Of a DNA stretch of 11,468 nucleotides, positions 1-5,367 are shown one piece after another. Every line of letters starts with the position of its first letter. The stretch's first letter is position 1. The stretch is taken from positions 1 through 11,468 of the forward strand of contig CALEPR010000034.1 of NCBI GenBank assembly GCA_937910665.1. Reading direction: 5' to 3'. Source of the stretch: an uncultured Selenomonadales bacterium. Lineage in GTDB: Bacteria > Bacillota > Negativicutes > Selenomonadales > Selenomonadaceae. A program made the translations under genes and the position numbers. The notes below the pieces were generated by a model. That model ran no database searches, was not told the DNA's origin, and saw nothing but the letters and a program-made list of their open reading frames with translations.

Positions 1-558
1 TTTTATATCTGAGGAAGTTACGTTTTCTTTTTTAATGGATTTATAAATTCTTTCTAACCACAGAGAAAAAGTTTCTTTAGATTCCGGTAAAAGCTCCTTA
101 TACCATGGAAGAACTTTTACATTTTTTCCCTGTTCACTAGTAATTAAGGGATAAAATGTTTTCTTTGAAGTTGGAATAAGGGAACTGTCTAAATGTATAT
201 ATTCAATTCCACATGATTGAAGTGTGGTTATCAAAGAAGGATCCCAAATGCTTCCAAACAGAACAGCCCCTCGTGGACGTTTACCAATTGTAGAACGTAA
301 AGTAGATGTTAAAAGCTCTATTTGACCACTTCTATCAACAGAAAATAATAAAGGAAAAATAGGAGAATGATACCCTCCTCCTAAAATTTCTATCTGATTT
401 CTTCCAGAAAGTTCACTTAAAAGAAGTAATATTTCTTTATGGTTTGTTTCAAAAAAATCAAGAGCAGCTTTGTCGGCCGATATTATTTTGTTGGTATAAT
501 GTATAATCGGGACAAAGTTGTTTTGAAAATTTCCGAAATTATAACCATATCCGCTCAT
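1..558 (-). CDS. GH57-like protein, N-terminal part, runs off the left edge
   Basis: The 186 codons visible are open to the window edge, so the 3' end of the gene is missing. I recognise the fold from family features of GH57 amylase / 4-alpha-glucanotransferase proteins: an ALDFFETN helix (residues 32-39) matching the SGPLLEWIEEN region, NQIEILGGGYHSPI (54-67) matching the conserved GQLEIVVAGFYEP block, and the IWDPSLI...GIEYIHLD stretch (104-124) matching VWQPEL...GIEYVVVDD. In active enzymes the residues before VWQPEL are T-E-R, the E being the nucleophile; here they are F-G-S (101-103), so the nucleophile appears replaced by Gly. The usual N-terminal HQP motif is also absent from this frame. 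The start ATG is 3 nt after the kinase stop, with no clear Shine-Dalgarno, and the frame is closed by that stop, so no longer start exists. Codons such as TTA, ATA, AGA and TCT are frequent, unlike the genes to the right. A catalytically dead or altered homologue is inferred; the family call is fairly sure. Confidence 0.68.
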   Translation of the reverse strand, partial: MSGYGYNFGNFQNNFVPIIHYTNKIISADKAALDFFETNHKEILLLLSELSGRNQIEILGGGYHSPIFPLLFSVDRSGQIELLTSTLRSTIGKRPRGAVLFGSIWDPSLITTLQSCGIEYIHLDSSLIPTSKKTFYPLITSEQGKNVKVLPWYKELLPESKETFSLWLERIYKSIKKENVTSSDIK

Positions 559-561
559 AAT

Positions 562-1662
562 CTAAGTGTTTTGGGTTATTAAATAACGATTTATTACGTT
601 GGCTAAATCGTTGGAATTAAACGGTTTTTGCAATATTTCAGCACTAATAGCACCAATTTTTTCCATAGCAGATTTTGATATGTTTTGCGACATCGTAAAA
701 ATAAAACCTGAAAATGGACACACGTTAAGTATTTTCTGCGCCAACTGTACAGATACTTCTTCTGGTGAATTTATTTCCATTACTACCAAACCAATTTCTT
801 GACAATGTCTTTGTGCTATGCTGTATTCATCGTCGCCAATGTCGCAAGTTAACACTGGTATTTGCCAATCGTTAAAAAATTCTGTTAAAGACTCGCGGTC
901 AACCTGATTGCTTTCTATTAACAAAACTTTTTTCTCTGTCATACTTATTTTTAGATGCTTATTTATTCTTTCGTACAGAGAAATATCAGACGCGTTGTTT
1001 TGCATTATTGGCAAAGAAACAGAAAACTTTGAACCTTGACCAGGCTGAGAATCAAGCGTAATTGCTCCTCCCATCATTCCTACAACAGCTTTACAGATGC
1101 TTAATCCCAATCCAAGACCTCCATAACGTCGCGAAAGTATGGTTTCGTTTTGGACAAAACTTTGAAATATAATTTGCTGTTTATCAATAGGTATGCCGAT
1201 GCCTGTGTCGGAAACCGAAATTTCAAGTTTATTTCCTATTACCATACACGTCAATGTTATTGAACCTTTGTGAGTAAATTTTATGGCATTGCTCATAAGA
1301 TTTTCTAAGATAAGCGACACACCTTTTTCTGACAAACATACATAAAATTCCTCATCAAGGTTGGGTGGAAAATTGAGCATAACTTCTTTTTTAAGTTCTG
1401 CCATTTGTTTTAATGTCTGCGACTTAACCAACCGAATCAACCTATTGATGTTGAACGTTATTGCATTAAAAACCATGTTTCCAGATTGTATATGCGAATA
1501 GTTGACAACTTCGTTAACCAATGCAACAAAATTATTAGTACTCGAAATCATCTTCACCGTATATTCTTTGCGCTTATCCTGCGGTATGTTTTTACATAGC
1601 AAATCAGCAAAACCATTTATACCATTTATTGGAGTACGCAACTCATGACTAACGTTGGCCAT
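562..1662 (-). CDS. Hybrid histidine kinase, catalytic part (HisKA-HATPase-degenerate receiver)
   Basis: This is the cytoplasmic half of a hybrid sensor kinase. The H-box is at the very start (NVSHELRTP, His6), followed by the dimerisation helices to about residue 90. The ATP-binding domain has an N-box (LENLMSNAIKF, 119-129), G1 (SDTGIGIP, 151-158), the F-box region (about 166-180) and G2 (GGLGLGLS, 181-188), so autophosphorylation looks possible. Residues about 245-361 form a receiver-like domain, but the acidic pair is E250-S251 and the phospho-acceptor position is E296 (VVMEINSP) rather than Asp; only the conserved Lys (K346, QKPF) is kept. No membrane segment is present. The start ATG lies inside the end of the upstream frame (14-nt overlap), right at the conserved FLAN-VSHELR boundary where the H-box is normally fused to its linker, so this is probably the 3' half of one frameshifted gene. 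Translation by reinitiation is possible. The GH57-like gene follows after 3 nt. Confidence 0.85.
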   Translation of the reverse strand: MANVSHELRTPINGINGFADLLCKNIPQDKRKEYTVKMISSTNNFVALVNEVVNYSHIQSGNMVFNAITFNINRLIRLVKSQTLKQMAELKKEVMLNFPPNLDEEFYVCLSEKGVSLILENLMSNAIKFTHKGSITLTCMVIGNKLEISVSDTGIGIPIDKQQIIFQSFVQNETILSRRYGGLGLGLSICKAVVGMMGGAITLDSQPGQGSKFSVSLPIMQNNASDISLYERINKHLKISMTEKKVLLIESNQVDRESLTEFFNDWQIPVLTCDIGDDEYSIAQRHCQEIGLVVMEINSPEEVSVQLAQKILNVCPFSGFIFTMSQNISKSAMEKIGAISAEILQKPFNSNDLANVINRYLITQNT

Positions 1663-2179
1663 TCAAAAATAGTTTCGCTTTTAATTTGTCGTACACTTCG
1701 GCATGCTCACGTGCAGCTTCTATAATATCGAAACTTTCGCCAAGTTTTTTGCCAAGCGAAACTATTTTTGAATTGCTATTAATAAGTATAGATTCGTATG
1801 TAGTTATAAGTTCGTTTTTATCAATAATTTCGTGTCCAAGGAGTTCGTTTTGATTTATCTCTTGTCGCAATTGTTCTATATAATCTTTCAACTTTTTGTT
1901 CTGCTGTTCATTAATATCTTCAAGTTCAGCAATTCTAAAAATATTTTTCTTTGCAAACCTTATGTTACCAACATAAATCAAAACCACTGCTGTAATATTA
2001 AGCAACGTAACAACAGAGCAAACTATCATAACAGAATGTCGTAATCCTCTGTCGGCACGTGTGAGAATATCGTTGTACAACATAACAACAAGAACCGACA
2101 TTGCCACAATATGCAACACCAAAATAATCATAAGTTGCCACAACTTATGTTTTTTATATAGGTTTTTAAAACTTTCCAT
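1649..2179 (-). CDS. Histidine kinase, membrane sensor part (split from the catalytic part)
   Basis: A 176-residue protein with two membrane segments (about 14-35 and 49-71) and only a very short external loop between them. A long charged coiled-coil linker follows (about 80-168). It ends DKLKAKLFL and then NGQR-stop, where kinases of this type read ...FLANVSHELRTP. The missing continuation is found one frame over in the next gene, so the two frames together make a membrane-bound hybrid kinase of about 540 residues. The lack of a sizeable extracellular domain suggests it senses the membrane, a partner protein or a cytoplasmic cue. The start ATG at 2179 lies in sequence that also encodes the last residues of truncated coaBC (52-nt overlap, different frame). 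No convincing Shine-Dalgarno precedes it, so its native promoter and leader seem to be absent. The end of the frame coincides with one arm of a perfect inverted repeat. Confidence 0.7.
   Translation of the reverse strand: MESFKNLYKKHKLWQLMIILVLHIVAMSVLVVMLYNDILTRADRGLRHSVMIVCSVVTLLNITAVVLIYVGNIRFAKKNIFRIAELEDINEQQNKKLKDYIEQLRQEINQNELLGHEIIDKNELITTYESILINSNSKIVSLGKKLGESFDIIEAAREHAEVYDKLKAKLFLNGQR
1661..1773. repeat. Perfect 20-bp inverted repeat with 73-bp spacer, inside the split kinase
   Basis: The arm at 1661-1680 is the exact reverse complement of 1754-1773 (20 of 20 bases), with spacer 1681-1753; identity stops at both ends. A match this long is not expected by chance in 2 kb. On the minus strand, the right arm encodes part of the coiled-coil (SKIVSL) and the left arm encodes KAKLFLN, ending exactly where the kinase frame breaks. 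The base after the left arm begins GGCCAACGTT, which supplies the ANV of the H-box in the other frame. Confidence 0.85.
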
Positions 2180-2925
2180 TTTAAATTTTTCGGCGGCTCG
2201 ACTTCGCTTTTTCCGGAAATCAAAATAACTTCCGCGCCATGATTTTTTGCCGCCTTCGCAATTTCAAAACCCATTCTGCCGCTCGACCTGTTTCCAATAT
2301 ATCGAACAGGATCAATCGCCTCGACAGTTCCCCCGGCAGTGACTAAAATTTTTTTCCCGCACAAAATTTTTCCCGCACTGAAAAAATTCGCAACTTCAGA
2401 AACAATTTCGACAGGCTCGGGGAGTCTGCCCTTTCCTGTAATGCCGCAAGCAAGTTCGCCGCTCGCCGAATCAATAATTTTTACTCCGCGCCGAAGCAGA
2501 ATTTTTAAATTTTCTTGCGTCGCAGGATTTTCAAGCATATTTGTGTTCATCGACGGACAAATTAAAATTGGCGCAGTCGTCGCCAAAATTGTCGTCGTCA
2601 ACATATCGTCCGCAATTCCGTGAGAAAATTTCGCCAAAAAATTTGCAGTCGCGGGAGCTATCAAAACTAAATCCGCAAAATTTGCCAGCGCGATATGTTC
2701 GACAGAAAAATTTTGTACCGCGCCGAACATTTCAACGCAGACAGGATTTTTTGTAATTTCCTGAAAAGTTCTCGCCGAAACAAATTCAGTTGCGTTTCTG
2801 GTCATGATAACTTTCACGTTTGCGCCAAGTTTTTTTAATCGACTTGCAACCTCCACGACTTTATATGCCGCGATTCCGCCCGTCACGCCGAGCAAAATAT
2901 TTTTATTTTCAAGTTCCGACATCAT
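2128..2925 (-). CDS. coaBC: CoaBC (Dfp), C-terminally truncated
   Basis: This is the bifunctional coenzyme A enzyme: CoaC decarboxylates phosphopantothenoylcysteine with FMN, and CoaB ligates cysteine to phosphopantothenate using CTP. The CoaC domain (about 6-185) is intact, with VEHIAL (catalytic His77), APATANF (90-96), PSMNTNM (124-130) and GELACG (Cys160). CoaB begins normally with LVTAGGTVEAIDPVRYI and N-RSSGRMG (to 219), but homology stops after PPKNLK (about residue 249). The last 16 residues (WKVLKTYIKN...) are encoded by unrelated downstream DNA. The family is usually about 400 residues, so roughly 135 are missing, including the conserved lysine region of CoaB. CoaC could still work; CoaB should not. 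The start is one of two tandem ATG codons (2925 or 2922), behind an AAAGG Shine-Dalgarno. It lies 32 nt after fmt, so the two are probably cotranscribed. Confidence 0.9.
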   Translation of the reverse strand: MMSELENKNILLGVTGGIAAYKVVEVASRLKKLGANVKVIMTRNATEFVSARTFQEITKNPVCVEMFGAVQNFSVEHIALANFADLVLIAPATANFLAKFSHGIADDMLTTTILATTAPILICPSMNTNMLENPATQENLKILLRRGVKIIDSASGELACGITGKGRLPEPVEIVSEVANFFSAGKILCGKKILVTAGGTVEAIDPVRYIGNRSSGRMGFEIAKAAKNHGAEVILISGKSEVEPPKNLKWKVLKTYIKNISCGNL

Positions 2926-2957
2926 TCATCGCCTTTCAAAAAAATTTTAAAAAAAAT

Positions 2958-3890
2958 TCACTGAAAATCAAATCGTCCGAAAATATTTCTGTGTCCACGC
3001 AAAAAATCTGCCGCAGACATTTTTTTCGCGCCCGGTGCTTGGATTTCCAAAATTTCCAAAATTCCCCCGCCTGTGCCGACAAAAAATTTATCGCCGACAA
3101 TTTTTATTTCTCCGCAGTCAAGTTTCAAATTTTCCGCAGAAATTTTTGTCCGCCAAATTTTAATTTTCTGTCCGTCCAGAAATGTAAAACTTCCTCCATA
3201 CAACCCCCGAACAAGATTATGAATTTCCCGCGCAGATTTTTTCCAGTCGATAAGTCCCAAATCTTTTTTCAACATCGGCGCATAATTTGAAATAGAATTG
3301 TCTTGCTTGATCGGTTTCAATTCTCCGCGCTGAAGTTTCTCCAAAGTTTCCAACAATAATTTTGCTCCCGCCTCCTGAAGTTTTTCGCGCAGTTCAGGTA
3401 AAATCATTTCATCAGAAATTTCCACTTCAGATTTCAAAAGCATATCGCCTGTATCAAGTCCGGCATCCATTTGCATTGTCGTCACGCCTGTAATTTTTTC
3501 TCCGTTAATCAAACACCATTCAATCGGCGCGGCTCCTCTGTATCTCGGCAAAAGTGATGCGTGAACATTTATGCAACCAAATTTCGGCAAATCTAAAATT
3601 TCCTGCGACAAAATTTGTCCGAAGGCAACGACGACAATTAAATCTGCCGGAAATTTTTTTAACTCGGCGACGACTTCAGGCAATTTTATTTTTTGCGGCT
3701 GAAGTACCGGCAGAGAATTTTTTTCCGCAAAAACTTTGACAGGCGACGGCTGCAATTTTTGTCCGCGACCTTTCGGTCTGTCGGGTTGAGTTACAACCAA
3801 AATAATTTCTGCAACTTCGTTCAACGCCGCCAAACTTGCTACAGAAAATTCAGGCGTTCCCATAAAAATTACTTTAAAATCATTACTCAT
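2958..3890 (-). CDS. fmt: Methionyl-tRNA formyltransferase
   Basis: Transfers a formyl group from 10-formyltetrahydrofolate to Met-tRNA(fMet) before translation initiation. The 310-residue product is close to the usual 310-315. The formyl-transferase domain has VIFMGTPEFSV at the start, INVHASLLPRYRGAAPI (107-123, with catalytic Asn108 and His110) and MDAGLDTGDM (141-150, Asp146). The C-terminal tRNA-binding domain follows from about 205, including NLVRGLYGG. I chose ATG 3890 because MSNDFKVIFMGTPEF fits the family and GAGGAA stands 7 nt upstream. The frame is open for 26 more codons to 3968, but those codons are repeat-encoded (SFHL/IFQ units) and not family-like. The start codon itself lies in a heptad repeat array. 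Gene order is MATE, fmt, coaBC. Confidence 0.95.
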   Translation of the reverse strand: MSNDFKVIFMGTPEFSVASLAALNEVAEIILVVTQPDRPKGRGQKLQPSPVKVFAEKNSLPVLQPQKIKLPEVVAELKKFPADLIVVVAFGQILSQEILDLPKFGCINVHASLLPRYRGAAPIEWCLINGEKITGVTTMQMDAGLDTGDMLLKSEVEISDEMILPELREKLQEAGAKLLLETLEKLQRGELKPIKQDNSISNYAPMLKKDLGLIDWKKSAREIHNLVRGLYGGSFTFLDGQKIKIWRTKISAENLKLDCGEIKIVGDKFFVGTGGGILEILEIQAPGAKKMSAADFLRGHRNIFGRFDFQ

Positions 3891-3981
3891 TACTAATTCC
3901 TCATTCCTAATAAGATGGAAAGATTGAAAGATGAAAAGATGGAAAGATTGAAAGTAAAAATTCCTCATTCCTAATTCCTAA
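3883..3981 (-). repeat. Heptad repeats and two 24-bp-spaced repeats upstream of fmt
   Basis: Read on the minus strand, this spacer holds two blocks of 7-bp units. The first is TTAGGAA, TTAGGAA, TGAGGAA (3961-3981). The second is TTAGGAA, TGAGGAA, TTAGTAA, TGAGTAA (3883-3910). The second block supplies both the Shine-Dalgarno (GAGGAA) and the fmt ATG, which spans two units. Between the blocks, a 19-bp sequence is repeated exactly at 3912-3930 and 3936-3954 (24-bp period). The 16 bp at 3895-3910 also recur exactly at 3959-3974. This fills most of the 104 nt between the MATE stop and fmt. Confidence 0.85.
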
Positions 3982-3994
3982 TTGAACTCGCACC

Positions 3995-5344
3995 TCAAAT
4001 TACTTCAAAATTTTTCCAAACGCCGGAGTCAAGTCTGCGTTTATAAAGTACAGCGCGAATTGCCCAGTCAATGCACATTGCAATAGCCACGCCGATAACT
4101 CCCCAGCCAAAAATTACGCCGAACAGATAAGCCATAACAAATCTTCCGCCGACCGACGACGCAACCGCGACTATCATTGTGTATCGAACGTCGCCTGTCG
4201 CCCTCAAACCGTTGCCGAGCGAAAATGCGTAAGGCGAAAGCAAAGCGCAAGCAATGTTATGAATCAGTATCAGCCACAAAACTAAATCTTTTGTTTCAGG
4301 TTCAAGCGCATACAATTTCAAAATCAGCGGAGCGAGCGCAAGAATTATTGCGTTCCAGGCGATTGAAATTGCAAAAGTCATCCGCAAAAGTTTTTTGAAA
4401 TAAAATTTTGTCGCAGTAATGTCGCCCGAGCCCATGCACTGACCGATGACAGTTATAAAAGTCATTCCCATGACCGGATTGCAAATCGCCGCGACTGACC
4501 AAAAACTTTGAGCGACACCGTTCGCCGCAATTTGATAAGTTCCAAACAGGGCGACGATACTTGTCAACGCAACTTTTACAATTTGGAAAATTCCGCTCTC
4601 GATTCCATTCGGCACGGCGATGCCTAAAATTTTTCCAAGCAAATTCGGTCTGAAATTTAAAATTTCGTCCAAAGTATAACGCACTTTATTTTCTCTGCTG
4701 AAACAAGCATAAGTTATCACGACCGCCGAAAAAGTTCTAGCCAAAAGCGAAGGATAAGCAACTCCCAAAATTCCTGCGTGAAGTACAAAAACACCAATTA
4801 AATTTCCTGTGACGTTTACGACATTCGCGGCGATTGAAATGTACATGGTAGTTTTTGTTTTGCCCATGCTCCGATAAAGTGCCGCGCCTGCATTGTAAAT
4901 TGCCAGCGCAGGATAACTCAGCGCAGAAATTTTTAAGTAAGTCACGCATGCATCCATAACGTCCGGCTCAACGCGACCAAACAAAAATCCTAAAATTTCT
5001 TGGTGATAAAACAAAGTTAAAATCATCAGCGCGACAGAGAGAATTATCGAAAACATCAAAAGCTGACTTGAAGATTCGCTCGCGTCATTGTAATCTTTGT
5101 GTCCAATGTATTGACTGATGACGACTGCTCCGCCCGCCGACAACGCCGTGAACAGATAAATAATTATGATATTGAATTGATCCACCAAAGTTACGCCGGA
5201 GACTGCCGCCTCATTGACGTGACTTATGACAAGCGTATCAGCTAAGCCGACTGCCAGCAACAAAAATTGTTCCAAGAAAAGCGGAGCGATCATGTTCCGC
5301 AAAGTTTTTGTGTCAAAGGCGACTTTAAAATCTTTTTCTGTCAT
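3995..5344 (-). CDS. MATE family multidrug/toxin efflux transporter
   Basis: A 449-residue inner-membrane antiporter with about 12 hydrophobic segments, a normal length for MATE proteins. The N-terminal bundle starts LRNMIAPLFLEQFLLLAVGLAD (about 15-36), followed by AVSGVTLVDQFN (47-58) and a GGAVVISQYIG segment (71-81), all typical of MATE TM1-TM2. The matching second half starts at about 236 with KILGIAVPNGIESGIFQ and AANGVAQSFWS (273-283), and GLRATGDVRYT (379-389) resembles the family's GxGD-RY loop. Members exchange Na+ or H+ for cationic drugs or metabolites; the substrate cannot be read from sequence. Translation probably begins at ATG 5344, with AGGAGG 8 nt upstream. The stop of the RND gene is only 12 nt away, so this belongs to the same transcript and may serve the same detoxification role. 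Confidence 0.92.
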   Translation of the reverse strand: MTEKDFKVAFDTKTLRNMIAPLFLEQFLLLAVGLADTLVISHVNEAAVSGVTLVDQFNIIIIYLFTALSAGGAVVISQYIGHKDYNDASESSSQLLMFSIILSVALMILTLFYHQEILGFLFGRVEPDVMDACVTYLKISALSYPALAIYNAGAALYRSMGKTKTTMYISIAANVVNVTGNLIGVFVLHAGILGVAYPSLLARTFSAVVITYACFSRENKVRYTLDEILNFRPNLLGKILGIAVPNGIESGIFQIVKVALTSIVALFGTYQIAANGVAQSFWSVAAICNPVMGMTFITVIGQCMGSGDITATKFYFKKLLRMTFAISIAWNAIILALAPLILKLYALEPETKDLVLWLILIHNIACALLSPYAFSLGNGLRATGDVRYTMIVAVASSVGGRFVMAYLFGVIFGWGVIGVAIAMCIDWAIRAVLYKRRLDSGVWKNFEVI

Positions 5345-5352
5345 TTGAAAAA

Positions 5353-5367
5353 CCTCCTAGCTCCTAA
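5353..5367 (-). promoter_or_regulatory. Heptad repeat forming the MATE Shine-Dalgarno and RND stop
   Basis: On the minus strand, two 7-bp units (TTAGGAG, CTAGGAG) followed by G give AGGAGG at 5353-5358, 8 nt before the MATE ATG. The same bases encode the last residues (VRS) and TAG stop of the RND protein, so termination of one gene and initiation of the next are physically joined. This suggests translational coupling. Confidence 0.7.

Noticed and set aside
1657..1680. Programmed -1 ribosomal frameshift at the ATTTTTG run joining the kinase halves
   Set aside because: A -1 slip leads to the third frame, not to the H-box frame, which requires a +1 shift; the heptamer also does not fit the X-XXY-YYZ rule at its first base.
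1661..1773. Invertible DNA switch that would restore the kinase
   Set aside because: Inverting the 73-bp spacer in place gives an in-frame TAA within 15 codons, so the flipped form is shorter, not restored; no recombinase is in the window.
2820..3290. Plus-strand open frame of 156 codons over fmt/coaBC
   Set aside because: It is antisense to two well-supported genes, its translation is Phe/Arg/Lys-rich low-complexity, and no ribosome-binding site or known domain is visible.
3912..3954. CRISPR-like repeats
   Set aside because: Only two copies, 5 bp apart, no spacers of the needed size and no cas genes.
3891..3968. Longer fmt start at 3968
   Set aside because: The added 26 residues are encoded by low-complexity repeats and have no counterpart in the family; the start at 3890 has a good Shine-Dalgarno and matches normal length.
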